Part shown: piece by piece, positions 1 to 7,713 of the stretch
Position numbering within the stretch: the first letter of the stretch is position 1
Layout of the letters: the number at the start of each line of letters is the position of its first letter
Source: Actinomycetota bacterium
GTDB lineage: Bacteria; Actinomycetota; CADDZG01; WHSQ01
Reading direction: 5' to 3'
Length of the DNA: 45,812 nucleotides
Assembly: GCA_013697295.1 (NCBI GenBank)
Contig: JACCXF010000005.1
Location: forward strand, 1 to 45,812
The notes under the pieces: generated by a model
Seen by the model: only the letters and a program-made list of their open reading frames with translations
Told to the model about the DNA's origin: nothing
The model's database searches: none
Made by a program: the position numbers and the translations under genes

Positions 1-2
1 AC

Positions 3-422
3 CGGGATCACGGCTGCAGCTTCCCGGGTTGTGGGACGCGTTCGTTCCTGCAGGCGCATCACATCGTGCACTGGGAGCACGGGGGCACGACCGATCTCAA
101 CAACCTCACGCTGGTCTGTTGTTTCCATCACAAGCTGGTGCACGAATATGGGTGGCGGGTGGCGCTCGACGACGACTCGATGGCGACCTGGTTCCGGCGC
201 AGCGGACGGCGCTACGACCCGGGCCCGGATCCCCCACTGCGACTCGACCTCGGGCCCGCGCCCGGGACCGAGTCACCTTCCCGGCATGACATCAATGCAC
301 CACCACCGCTCGCGGCAGGGACCTACGTGCCAGATCGCCACATGCACGTTGGGCCGCCACCCGATGCGAGTGGCCTGGATGAGAGCGTGCGCGATCGGGA
401 ATTGCTCGGCGCGGCGTTCTGA
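3..422 (+). CDS. HNH endonuclease, C-terminal part (13E12/DUF222-type), truncated by window start
   Basis: Frame 3 is open from the first bases, so the gene begins before the window. The first 45 residues hold an HNH zinc-finger nuclease core: a Cys-x4-Cys pair (CSFPGC), then QAHHIVHW, the GGTTDLNNL asparagine stretch and a CxxHH motif (CCFHHKLVHE). This arrangement is typical of the HNH domain closing the 13E12/DUF222 repeat proteins that are abundant in Actinomycetota. The tail after residue 60 is Pro/Gly/Arg-rich and looks disordered. The ORF track starts it at an internal GTG (66), which would cut the HNH motif and is not the true start. Function in vivo is unknown; a nicking or mobile-element role is possible. 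The next gene starts 119 bp downstream. Confidence 0.8.
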   Translation, partial: RDHGCSFPGCGTRSFLQAHHIVHWEHGGTTDLNNLTLVCCFHHKLVHEYGWRVALDDDSMATWFRRSGRRYDPGPDPPLRLDLGPAPGTESPSRHDINAPPPLAAGTYVPDRHMHVGPPPDASGLDESVRDRELLGAAF

Positions 423-541
423 CCGGGAGTTGGACGGCGCTCCTGAGGGGATCCCCCCACGGTTCTAACTGTCAAGCCGTCAAGCTAGGAGGGCGCGGCA
501 CAAACTGCGAACGGAGAGGCGCCGGGCTGCGTCGAATCAGT

Positions 542-1120
542 GTGATGAAGGTCCTTTTGACAGCCGCGCTCGCCTTTCTGAGCTTCGCTGCGTGCACCGA
601 CGACGCCCCCACACGAGCGCAACACATGGGTCGGGACGCCTCGAGTCCCGTGAGTGATGGTCCAGCTTGCGAACCGCAATCTCGCGACCTTAGCTACGGC
701 AAAACGGTCCCAGGACGCTGGCTGCAGGATGTCCTCGTTAGTTTCGGCGCACCTGGTGATCACCCGCTGAGGCAGAAGGAAATACGGGACACCGGGGCGG
801 CGCTGTGGATCGACATCCCGGAATATGAGGACGCGATCTACGCCATCATGCTCACTCCGGATTTCGATCCAAACGTCACGCGCTCGAAAACGGAAAAGGA
901 GGTCGGCCGGCAGCACAGCTACACCCTCTACTTCGACGACAGCAACTTCGCGTGGGAGAGCTACAGGGCCGCCAATAACAAATGGCAGCTAGCCCTTTTG
1001 GCGTATCCAGGAGCTGGCAAGGACGACGTGACATGGCCGCAAGGAACCACTCGCTGGCTCAAGGCGGCAGTTGGCCGAGCCCAACAGTCCCCACCCCGAT
1101 GCGGAGGACCCGTGCCTTGA
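542..1120 (+). CDS. Putative lipoprotein of unknown function
   Basis: The 192-residue product opens with a short charged N-terminus, a hydrophobic stretch and a lipobox ending in FAAC (Cys about residue 18), so it is predicted to be exported and lipid-anchored. The start is either GTG 542 or the ATG directly after it (545); no strong ribosome site is visible. The mature part is polar, with a Trp/Tyr-rich central section (SYTLYFDD, WESYRAANN) and no motif I recognise. Codon use and GC at third positions look native. It is a single gene between an HNH gene and a convergent metal-binding gene. Function is not known. Confidence 0.65.
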   Translation: MMKVLLTAALAFLSFAACTDDAPTRAQHMGRDASSPVSDGPACEPQSRDLSYGKTVPGRWLQDVLVSFGAPGDHPLRQKEIRDTGAALWIDIPEYEDAIYAIMLTPDFDPNVTRSKTEKEVGRQHSYTLYFDDSNFAWESYRAANNKWQLALLAYPGAGKDDVTWPQGTTRWLKAAVGRAQQSPPRCGGPVP

Positions 1121-1198
1121 CTTCTCGCCACCGGACGGGCCGCAGCTTGAAGGGGGCTGGCTGAGAGGTCACCTTTCCCGCGAGGTTTTGCAACCCCG

Positions 1199-1405
1199 TT
1201 AGATGGAAGCCGGGTAGCCCGCTTCCTGGAGCGTGTGGAAGATCTTGTCTCGTTCGATGACGGCGGGGTCGTAATCGACGTCGACGCACTTCTCGGGGAC
1301 CCGGACGGTGGCGGCATTGACTCCATCGAGGTCGCCGAGCGCGCCCTCCACCGCACGCTTACAGTGATCGCACGAGATATCGGGCACTGCGAGAGTCTCC
1401 TGCAC
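1199..1405 (-). CDS. Heavy-metal-associated (HMA) domain protein, CopZ-like metallochaperone
   Basis: A 68-residue single HMA domain. The metal site is CDHC in loop 1 (residues 12-15), followed by the usual AVEGAL helix, the DGV turn and the YDP...GYP ending of the ferredoxin-like fold. Such proteins bind Cu(I) or similar soft metals and hand them to P-type ATPases or repressors. The start is GTG 1405, preceded by an AGGAGG site about five bases away; a nearby ATG (1409) is out of frame. No copper ATPase or CsoR is next to it in the window, so the partner lies elsewhere. It is divergent from the 6-phosphogluconate dehydrogenase gene. Confidence 0.85.
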   Translation of the reverse strand: MQETLAVPDISCDHCKRAVEGALGDLDGVNAATVRVPEKCVDVDYDPAVIERDKIFHTLQEAGYPASI

Positions 1406-1469
1406 GCATTCCTCCTACCGAGGTTGGTCAGTGCCCATAAGGCTACCCACACTCCGGGAAGGAGACCAC

Positions 1470-2378
1470 ATGAAGATCGGAATGGTCGGCCTCGGGAAGA
1501 TGGGGGCGAACATGACCCGCCGTCTTCTCCGCCACCACCACGAGGTCGTCGTTTACGACGTGAACCAAAAGGCGGTCGAGGGGATGGCGACCGAAGGGGC
1601 CATCGGGGCGGCTTCGCTGGGAGACCTCGTCAGCCAGCTCGAGGGCCCTCGGGCGATCTGGATCATGGTCCCCGCAGGGGACGTGACGGACCGGACGGTG
1701 GCGGAGCTCGGTGAGCTGCTGGAGTCGGGTGACACGCTCGTAGACGGCGGAAACTCCAGGTACACGGACAGTATGGCGCGAGCGCAGGCCCTCGCCCCCA
1801 AAGAGGTGTCCTTCGTGGACGCCGGCACGTCGGGGGGCGTGTGGGGACTGGAAGAGGGCTACTGCCTGATGCTCGGTGGGGAGAAAGGGGCCATCGAGCG
1901 ACTCGAGCCGATCTTCGCCGCCCTCGCCCCCGAGAAAGGTTTCGCGCACGTCGGTCCATCCGGGGCGGGACACTTCACGAAGATGGTGCACAACGGGGTC
2001 GAATACGGGCTCATGCAGGCATACGGCGAGGGATTCGAGCTCTTGCAGTCGTCTCCGTTCGACCTCGACCTCGGGCAGGTAGCCGAGGTGTGGCGGCACG
2101 GCAGCGTCGTTCGCTCGTGGTTGTTGGATCTCGCCGCGCGAGCGCTGAAAGAAGACCCTGGACTGCAGCGCGTCGAGGGATGGGTTGAAGACTCCGGCGA
2201 GGGCCGGTGGACGCTCGAGACCGCGATAGACAACGCGGTGCCCATCCCCGTCATAGCCCAGGCCCTCTTCGCACGGTTCGCATCACGCCAGGACGAGTCC
2301 TTCTCGGCCAAGATGCTGGCTGCGCTCCGTAATCAGTTCGGGGGGCACTCGGTCCGCCCAGTCGATCCCAGGCGGTAG
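1470..2378 (+). CDS. gnd: 6-phosphogluconate dehydrogenase (decarboxylating), short YqeC/GndA-type
   Basis: Oxidatively decarboxylates 6-phosphogluconate to ribulose 5-phosphate in the pentose phosphate pathway. The N-terminal Rossmann motif GLGKMGANM (residues 6-14), the substrate loop around GTSGGVWG and the catalytic GAGHFTKMVHNG with Lys and His-Asn are all present. At 302 residues it belongs to the short class, often NAD-dependent, rather than the about 470-residue E. coli type; cofactor preference is inferred only. I chose ATG 1470 over the track start 1431 because GGAAGGAG lies just upstream and the Rossmann strand starts there. The 6-phosphogluconolactonase gene sits separately at 25.2 kb. 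Confidence 0.93.
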   Translation: MKIGMVGLGKMGANMTRRLLRHHHEVVVYDVNQKAVEGMATEGAIGAASLGDLVSQLEGPRAIWIMVPAGDVTDRTVAELGELLESGDTLVDGGNSRYTDSMARAQALAPKEVSFVDAGTSGGVWGLEEGYCLMLGGEKGAIERLEPIFAALAPEKGFAHVGPSGAGHFTKMVHNGVEYGLMQAYGEGFELLQSSPFDLDLGQVAEVWRHGSVVRSWLLDLAARALKEDPGLQRVEGWVEDSGEGRWTLETAIDNAVPIPVIAQALFARFASRQDESFSAKMLAALRNQFGGHSVRPVDPRR

Positions 2379-2458
2379 GAGCAGCAGGCGTTTGGAACAA
2401 CTCCCACGGGTACACGACGTAACCAAGAGGACTTGACTAGGAGATCGGGAGGCAACAC

Positions 2459-2854
2459 ATGCTGGGTTGGGTCGGCGATATCGAGCAGACGACACTCGAC
2501 AACGACAACTTCAGGACCGTGGTCTACACCGGCGAGCACACGCAGCTGACTGTGATGCGCCTCGCCCCCGGAGAGGACATCGGGCTCGAAGCCCATCCGC
2601 AACTCGACCAGTTCCTACGCATCGAGCAGGGTCACGGACGAGCGGAGCTGGGACGCAGCGAAGACCAGATGGATGAGACTCACGACGTGGGTCCCGATTG
2701 GGCCATCATCGTTCCGGCCGGCGTGTGGCACAACGTGGTCAACACGGGAGACGAAGAGCTGAAGCTGTACTCGCTCTACTCGCCGCCCGAGCACCCCGAT
2801 GGCACGGTGCACGAGACCAAGCAGGAGTCCGAGGACGCCGAGCACGATCACTAG
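2459..2854 (+). CDS. Cupin-domain protein
   Basis: A 131-residue single-domain cupin. The first cupin motif is degenerate (GLEAHPQLDQFLRIEQG, keeping one His and a Gln/Asp in place of the usual second His and Glu), and the second is recognisable as PAGVWHNVVNTG with its metal-type His. The C-terminus carries an acidic/His tail (EDAEHDH). Small cupins of this kind bind a metal or small sugar or act as isomerases or dioxygenases; the substrate cannot be told here. The start ATG has GGGAGG six bases upstream. It lies 80 bp after gnd on the same strand and could be co-transcribed. Confidence 0.8.
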   Translation: MLGWVGDIEQTTLDNDNFRTVVYTGEHTQLTVMRLAPGEDIGLEAHPQLDQFLRIEQGHGRAELGRSEDQMDETHDVGPDWAIIVPAGVWHNVVNTGDEELKLYSLYSPPEHPDGTVHETKQESEDAEHDH

Positions 2855-2904
2855 AACCGTCCCGGGCCGTCCAGAACGATCACTATGGCCCCTAGGCACC
2901 ATTA

Positions 2905-2921
2905 CTAGCCGCCACGGCTAG
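2905..2921. terminator. Perfect hairpin between convergent genes, possible bidirectional terminator
   Basis: CTAGCCG-CCA-CGGCTAG forms a seven-base-pair stem with a three-base loop in the 143-bp gap between the cupin gene and acpS, which converge here. There is no T-tract on either strand, so intrinsic termination is only a suggestion. Confidence 0.35.
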
Positions 2922-2997
2922 CCGGGCGCTATCTGACCGCGCTCGGTTAGTAGTTCGGCGGGGCTCAGCCGCTCGGTCTGACCTGTGAAGAGCGTGG

Positions 2998-3342
2998 TCA
3001 GGCGGTAGCGAGGGCGACCGCGACGGCCACTCCACCGTCGTGCGAGATGGAGATCGGAACCTCCGTGGATGGGCCATGGCCGCCGCGCACCGAGGCATGG
3101 GGAACCCCTTGGGGCATGCGGACGATCTCGATGCGCGACGACCAGGCCACAAGTGGACCGAGACGCAGAGCTTTGATCACGGCCTCTTTGGCGGCCAATG
3201 TCCCTGCAAAGCTCTCCGCTGGGTCGAAAGCCGAGCGGCAATAGATGCGTTCTTCTTTGGTGAACAACCTGGCCTCGAGCCGGGGTACGGACTCGAGCTT
3301 CCTCCGCAATCTCTCGATGTCTACGACGTCGACGCCGAGCAT
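2998..3342 (-). CDS. acpS: Holo-[acyl-carrier-protein] synthase
   Basis: Transfers 4'-phosphopantetheine from CoA to the serine of acyl carrier protein. The 114-residue length is normal for AcpS. The two magnesium/CoA motifs are visible: GVDVVDIERL near the N-terminus and FAGTLAAKEAVIKAL in the middle, with the closing SISHDGGVAVA strand. The start codon overlaps the stop of the preceding fabL gene as TGATG, so the track ORF reaching 3768 is only an upstream extension. It is the last gene of the sigma-FAS II run and would activate the AcpP encoded in the same operon. Confidence 0.92.
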   Translation of the reverse strand: MLGVDVVDIERLRRKLESVPRLEARLFTKEERIYCRSAFDPAESFAGTLAAKEAVIKALRLGPLVAWSSRIEIVRMPQGVPHASVRGGHGPSTEVPISISHDGGVAVAVALATA

Positions 3343-4136
3343 CAGGCCAGCAGACTCGCGCCGCCGTCGATGACGATCGTCTGACCGGTGATCATCGACG
3401 CGTCGTCCGACGTTAGGAAGTCGACCGCGCGAGCGACGTCCTCGGGGGTGACGAGACGACCGGCGGGCGTCTGCGTACGCGCTGTCGCGAGCATCTCGTC
3501 CCTCATGGGGAAGTGTTTCAGGGCGTCGGTGTCGACCACGCCCGGCGATACCGCGTTCACGCGGATCCGCTCGGGGGCGAGCTCCACAGCGAAGTAACGC
3601 ACGAGAGCCTCGATGGCCGCCTTCGAGGTCCCCACGACTGCGTAGCCGGGCAACACCCGGTTGGCGCCGCCACTGGACAGACCGATGATGCTTCCACCGT
3701 CCGGCATCAATGCCCGGGCACGTAGTGATCCCAAGAAGAATGCGCGCGCGTTCGCGTCCATCGTCCATCTCCAGGCGCGCTCGTTGAGCTCCGGAACCGG
3801 CTTGATGACGCCGGTCGCAGCATTGCTGACGAAGATGTCGAGCCGTCCAAACGTCTCCTCGACCGAGTCGAAGAGTTTGTCGATCTGGGCTTCCTCGCCC
3901 ATGTGGGCATTGACGGCCATCGCCTTCACGCCCTCGCCCTCGAGCTCGGCCGTTGCAGCTCGAGCTGCGTCACCGTTGCGGAGGTAGGCCATGACGAGGT
4001 TCGCGCCGCGCCGCGCGAAGGCGCGCGACATCGCAAGGCCGATCCCACGGGTCCCCCCGGTGACCAGCGCAACGCGACCCTCGAGATCGCGCACGGTTCC
4101 CGTTGCTCCAGGGTCCAAGCGGCTGGCCTCGCTCAT
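3342..4136 (-). CDS. fabL: Enoyl-[acyl-carrier-protein] reductase, FabL type (SDR)
   Basis: Predicted to carry out the last, NADPH-dependent reduction in each fatty-acid elongation cycle. It is a short-chain dehydrogenase (264 residues) with the cofactor motif TGGTRGIG and a Tyr-x6-Lys catalytic pair (YAVVGTSK). Its resemblance to Bacillus subtilis FabL as I recall that sequence is specific: VDTDALKHFP, the TPAGR turn, and MITGQTIVIDGG near the C-terminus all have close counterparts there. A plain FabG-like role cannot be excluded without a tree, but a separate fabG lies in the same operon and no FabI, FabK or InhA does. It overlaps fabF by four bases and acpS by one. Confidence 0.82.
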   Translation of the reverse strand: MSEASRLDPGATGTVRDLEGRVALVTGGTRGIGLAMSRAFARRGANLVMAYLRNGDAARAATAELEGEGVKAMAVNAHMGEEAQIDKLFDSVEETFGRLDIFVSNAATGVIKPVPELNERAWRWTMDANARAFFLGSLRARALMPDGGSIIGLSSGGANRVLPGYAVVGTSKAAIEALVRYFAVELAPERIRVNAVSPGVVDTDALKHFPMRDEMLATARTQTPAGRLVTPEDVARAVDFLTSDDASMITGQTIVIDGGASLLA

Positions 4137-5407
4137 ACCGCCCTCAGAACCAGGCAGGCGTTCTGGCCCCCGAACCCGAACGAGTTGGACAGAGCCACCT
4201 GGATCGCTCCATCGCGGGGACCATCGCCGACGTAGTCAAGATCGCAGTCGGGATCGTCCTCTTCGAGGTTGATCGTGCCGGGGATGATCCCGTGCTCGAT
4301 CGACAGCGCACACACGGCGGCCTCAACCGCTCCGGCGGCGCCCAGCAAGTGCCCCAACTGAGACTTGGTCGACGAGATGGGGATGCGTTTCGATTCTTGG
4401 CCCAGGGCGTTCTTGATCGCGAGCGTCTCGATGCGATCGTTGTACGGGGTGCTCGTCCCATGGGCATTCACGTAGTCGACGTCCTCCGGCCGAGCATCTG
4501 CATCTGCGAGTGCCATGCGCATAGCCAACGCCGCTCCCTTGCCTTCCGGGTCGGGCTGAGTCACGTGGTACGCGTCGGCGGACGCGCCGTAGCCGGCCAC
4601 CTGGGCAAGGATGCGGGCACCCCGTCCCTCCGCGACACGTCGGTTCTCAAGTACGAGCACGCCGGCCCCCTCACCGAACACGAAGCCGTCGCGACCTGCG
4701 TCGAAGGGTCTACTGGCCCGGGCCGGCTCATCATTCCGAGTCGAAAGCGCGCCCATGCGCGCGAAGGCCGACACCGACAATGGAGTTAGCGCGGCTTCAC
4801 TTCCACCCGCGAGCATCACGTCCGTGATGCCCTCGCGGATGAACCGGGTCGCCTCGCCGACCGCGTGCGCGCCGGTGGCGCATGCAGAAGCAGGGGCGTA
4901 ATTGGGTCCGTGCAACCCAAGTTTCATGGCAACCGCGGCGGCCGCGGCATTCGGCATCAACCGCGGGACCATGAACGGGCTGACGCGACGCGGGCCCCCA
5001 TTCAAGAACGCTTTGTGCTCCTTCTCGATGGTCGAGAGCCCGCCGATGCCGCTTCCGATGACGACCCCGATGCGTTCCGGGGAGACACTCAGCTTCGAGC
5101 CGCTCGCCTCCTCCCACGCGAGGCTCGCAGCGCCGATCGCCATCTGCGCGAAGCGATCGGTCCGCCCGACCTCACGGGCGGGCATGTAGTCCGAGGGATC
5201 GAAATCGTTCACCTCGGACGCGATCTGCGTGGAGAACCCGGACGCGTCGAAGGCACTGATCGGCCCCGCGCCGGACTTGCCCTTCATCAGGGCACTCCAG
5301 AACCCGAGCGTTCCGGTTCCGATCGGAGTGATCAGTCCGATGCCGGTGACGACGACTTCATTCCTCGTTCGGTCCACGGCAGAACCCCCGGTCAAGGCGT
5401 CCGTCAC
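4133..5407 (-). CDS. fabF: Beta-ketoacyl-[acyl-carrier-protein] synthase II
   Basis: Condenses malonyl-ACP with acyl-ACP during chain elongation. The thiolase-fold Cys-His-His triad is complete: Cys176 in ASACATGA, His316 in NAHGTSTPYND and His353 in KSQLGHLLGAAG. Length (424) is normal for FabF. An N-terminal extension of about 17 residues precedes the usual VVVTGIGLITPIG strand; the ATG at 5407 overlaps the acpP stop by four bases (ATGA), which supports it. Translationally coupled on both sides (acpP upstream, fabL downstream). Confidence 0.95.
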   Translation of the reverse strand: MTDALTGGSAVDRTRNEVVVTGIGLITPIGTGTLGFWSALMKGKSGAGPISAFDASGFSTQIASEVNDFDPSDYMPAREVGRTDRFAQMAIGAASLAWEEASGSKLSVSPERIGVVIGSGIGGLSTIEKEHKAFLNGGPRRVSPFMVPRLMPNAAAAAVAMKLGLHGPNYAPASACATGAHAVGEATRFIREGITDVMLAGGSEAALTPLSVSAFARMGALSTRNDEPARASRPFDAGRDGFVFGEGAGVLVLENRRVAEGRGARILAQVAGYGASADAYHVTQPDPEGKGAALAMRMALADADARPEDVDYVNAHGTSTPYNDRIETLAIKNALGQESKRIPISSTKSQLGHLLGAAGAVEAAVCALSIEHGIIPGTINLEEDDPDCDLDYVGDGPRDGAIQVALSNSFGFGGQNACLVLRAV

Positions 5408-5658
5408 GCTCCTACGGCGAGCTTGCGCTGGATCAGATCGACCGCGTCGCCAACCGTCGCCACGTTCTCGAGGTCGGAATCCGGGATCTCGATCCCGAAC
5501 GACTCCTCGAGGCCCAGGGTCATCTCAACGGTGTCTAGTGAGTCCAATCCCAGGTCCTGAGCAAGGGTCGCGTCGAACTGCACCTTGTCTCCCTCGATGC
5601 CCCGTTCAGAAAGCTGCGTACGCATCGTTTCGAGGATCTGATTCCTCTTCTCATCCAT
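5404..5658 (-). CDS. acpP: Acyl carrier protein
   Basis: Carries the growing acyl chain on a phosphopantetheine arm. The attachment motif is DSLDTVEM, with the modified serine in the usual GLDSL context, and the rest is acidic and helical (84 residues). The track start at 5682 is eight residues too long: ATG 5658 (MDEKRN) has an AGGAG site six bases upstream. This is the only gene in the FAS II run not overlapping its upstream neighbour (33-bp gap after fabG), and it has the best ribosome site in the run. That fits the need for far more ACP than enzyme. Confidence 0.95.
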   Translation of the reverse strand: MDEKRNQILETMRTQLSERGIEGDKVQFDATLAQDLGLDSLDTVEMTLGLEESFGIEIPDSDLENVATVGDAVDLIQRKLAVGA

Positions 5659-5691
5659 CTGTTTCTCCTTTCGCTCGTGCATGTGATCCGC

Positions 5692-6429
5692 TCACGCGCT
5701 CATGCCTCCATCCAATGTCAAGACGCTTCCCGTCATGTAGCCGGCCTCTTCGCCACACAACCACCGCACCGCTCCCGCGACCTCCTCCGGGGTTCCGGGG
5801 CGACCTTGAGGGACGTGCGAGGTGATCTCAGCGAGGCGCTTCTCGCCGAGGGTCTCCGTCAACTCCGTCGTGACCAGACCGGGAGCCACTGCGTTGACGG
5901 TGATGTTCTTCGCTGCCACTTCGCGCGCCAGGGTGCGGGTGAATCCGACAACGCCTGCCTTGGCCGCGGAATAGTTCGCCTGGCCTGGGCTTCCTTGTAT
6001 CCCTGCGATCGACGAAACGTTCACGATGCGGCCCCATCGGGTTCGCAACATCCCTCTAAGAGCGCGGCGAGAACATGCGAACGTTCCGAAGAGATTGGTG
6101 CGAATGACGCGATCCCACATCTCGTCGGTCATAGAGAGTGCGAGGCCATCCGCTCGCACCCCTGCGTTGTTCACGAGCACCGTCACGGCACCCAGTTCTT
6201 TCTCTACCTCCGAGAAGCATCGATCGATCTGTTCGGAATCGGTCACGTCAGCCTGCACGCAGATACCGCGTCCGCCGAGCTCTTCGACCATCGCGAGGGT
6301 CTCTTTCGCCTCATCCGCCCCCGACCGGTAGTTGATCGCGATAGGCCTCCCCTCGGCGGCGAGCGCGAGAGCGACCGCTCGGCCGATGCCCCGGGAGGCG
6401 CCCGTCACCAGCGCCGCTTGCTCAGACAT
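5692..6429 (-). CDS. fabG: 3-oxoacyl-[acyl-carrier-protein] reductase
   Basis: NADPH-dependent reduction of beta-ketoacyl-ACP. Classical SDR features are present: TGASRGIGRA at the N-terminus, NNAGVRADG, the catalytic YSAAK (NYSAAKAG) and the MTGSVLTLDGGMSA C-terminus. The 245-residue length and the IQGSPGQANYSAAKAG stretch are characteristic of FabG. The start overlaps the fabH stop by eight bases. Together with fabH upstream and acpP-fabF downstream it forms the standard fabH/fabD/fabG/acpP/fabF core. Confidence 0.94.
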   Translation of the reverse strand: MSEQAALVTGASRGIGRAVALALAAEGRPIAINYRSGADEAKETLAMVEELGGRGICVQADVTDSEQIDRCFSEVEKELGAVTVLVNNAGVRADGLALSMTDEMWDRVIRTNLFGTFACSRRALRGMLRTRWGRIVNVSSIAGIQGSPGQANYSAAKAGVVGFTRTLAREVAAKNITVNAVAPGLVTTELTETLGEKRLAEITSHVPQGRPGTPEEVAGAVRWLCGEEAGYMTGSVLTLDGGMSA

Positions 6430-7411
6430 TCATCTCACCCGCCAGCACGAGCTCGTTCTGGCCATCAATCGGAGCCCCCCAGCGAACCAGGGCCGCTCCC
6501 CAGACGAAGCCGGCCCCGAAAGCCGTGATGATCACGTGGTCGCCGTTCTCGAGGTCCCCCTCATCGCTAGCCTGTGCAAGAGCAAGAGGTATCGATGCTG
6601 CCGATGTGTTCCCAAGCCGCGCGATGTTCAGTGCAACCTGGTCCGGTCGCAGTCCAAGGCGCTGGCCCACCGCCTCGACGATGCGGGCATTGGCCTGGTG
6701 GGCGACTACGAGATCGATCTCGTCCAACTTCATCCCGGCGCGCTCGACGATCTCGTTCACCGAACGTGACATCGCGTCGACCGCTCGCCTGTACACCTCG
6801 CGGCCCTCCATGCGCAGGAACGGATCACCGGAAGGGATGCGCAACAAACCGGCACCCGATCCGTCGGATCTCAGGACGAAGGGGCCCAGACGCGATTCTC
6901 CATCGACCCGCTCGATGACGACCGCCCCCGCCCCATCGCCGAAGAGCACGCAGCTCGATGGATCGGTGTAATCGGAGACGCGCGACAACAGGTCCGAAGC
7001 GCAGAACAAGATCTTCCGGGCTGTTCCCGAAGCAATGAGGCCGTCCGCTTGCGCCAGACCGTAAAGGAAACCGGAACATGCAGCATTGGTGTCGAACGCG
7101 CCTGCCTTTTCAGCTCCCAGAGCGGCCTGAACGAGCGGAGCCGTCGCCGGGAGCTGATAATCCGGCGTCGAAGTCGCCACGATCACCAAGTCGAGATCAT
7201 CCGGCTCGACCCCGGCGCGCGTCAACGCTGCGTGTCCGGCCGTGATCGCGAGACTCGATGCGGAATCCTCAGGGCCTGCAATGCGCCGCATCTCGATCCC
7301 TGTTCGATCGCGTATCCACTTGGCGGTCACGGGGAGGCTCTCGGCGAGCTCATCGTTGCGCAGCTCGCGCGAGGGCAACGCAACACCCCATCCGGTTATC
7401 GCCGCTCCCAT
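6422..7411 (-). CDS. fabH: Beta-ketoacyl-[acyl-carrier-protein] synthase III
   Basis: Starts fatty-acid synthesis by condensing an acyl-CoA primer with malonyl-ACP. Catalytic Cys112 lies in DTNAACSGFLYGL, the His in VVAHQANARI and the Asn in RLGNTSAASIP, giving the Cys-His-Asn triad. The 329-residue length is typical. The true start is ATG 7411 (MGAAITGWG), which shares one base with the stop of the upstream biotinyl-like gene; the track ORF to 7621 is an overrun through that gene. Primer preference (straight versus branched) cannot be judged here. Confidence 0.94.
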   Translation of the reverse strand: MGAAITGWGVALPSRELRNDELAESLPVTAKWIRDRTGIEMRRIAGPEDSASSLAITAGHAALTRAGVEPDDLDLVIVATSTPDYQLPATAPLVQAALGAEKAGAFDTNAACSGFLYGLAQADGLIASGTARKILFCASDLLSRVSDYTDPSSCVLFGDGAGAVVIERVDGESRLGPFVLRSDGSGAGLLRIPSGDPFLRMEGREVYRRAVDAMSRSVNEIVERAGMKLDEIDLVVAHQANARIVEAVGQRLGLRPDQVALNIARLGNTSAASIPLALAQASDEGDLENGDHVIITAFGAGFVWGAALVRWGAPIDGQNELVLAGEMNV

Positions 7412-7713
7412 CAACAGCCCCTTATCCAGAAGAGCGCATCCCCGGCCTTCACCGGTTGACCCTGGATCGCGAGCATGCCCATGACCCAGCCACGGAATGA
7501 CGACTTCACATGCTCGATGTCGCCGTTGTTCACGACCTCGGCAAGGATCGTTCCGGGCTCGACCCACTCGCCCTCGCTCGTGAATGTTTCGGGAGGCAAC
7601 GAAACGAACCGTCCGGAACACGGAGATACGACTACGCGCTCCCGGATCGGAGTTGTCTCGGGGACCGCGAAGAGCGTCTCGGGCGCAGCAGTCATCGCGT
7701 CATGCACCGACAC
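7411..7713 (-). CDS. Biotinyl/lipoyl-fold protein without the modified lysine (BCCP-like)
   Basis: A 100-residue protein whose residues about 28-98 follow the biotinyl-domain pattern of acetyl-CoA carboxylase carrier protein: SPCSGRFVS, a GEWVEPGTIL turn and GQPVKAGDALFWI at the end. Over its last half it can be laid against E. coli AccB (recalled, not searched) with no gaps. There the biotin motif AMKM is replaced by NNGD, so Gly sits where the biotinyl Lys should be and modification looks impossible. It overlaps fabD by 14 bases and fabH by one, so it is made with the FAS II enzymes. It could be a structural partner or scaffold; the function is unknown. Confidence 0.7.
   Translation of the reverse strand: MSVHDAMTAAPETLFAVPETTPIRERVVVSPCSGRFVSLPPETFTSEGEWVEPGTILAEVVNNGDIEHVKSSFRGWVMGMLAIQGQPVKAGDALFWIRGC

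Noticed and set aside
31-468. 145-aa ORF overlapping the HNH reading frame
   Set aside because: Wrong frame; the HNH motif is continuous in frame 3 only.
7411-7621. N-terminal extension of fabH to 7621
   Set aside because: The extra 70 residues are an off-frame reading of the BCCP-like gene; the FabH fold starts at MGAAITGWG.
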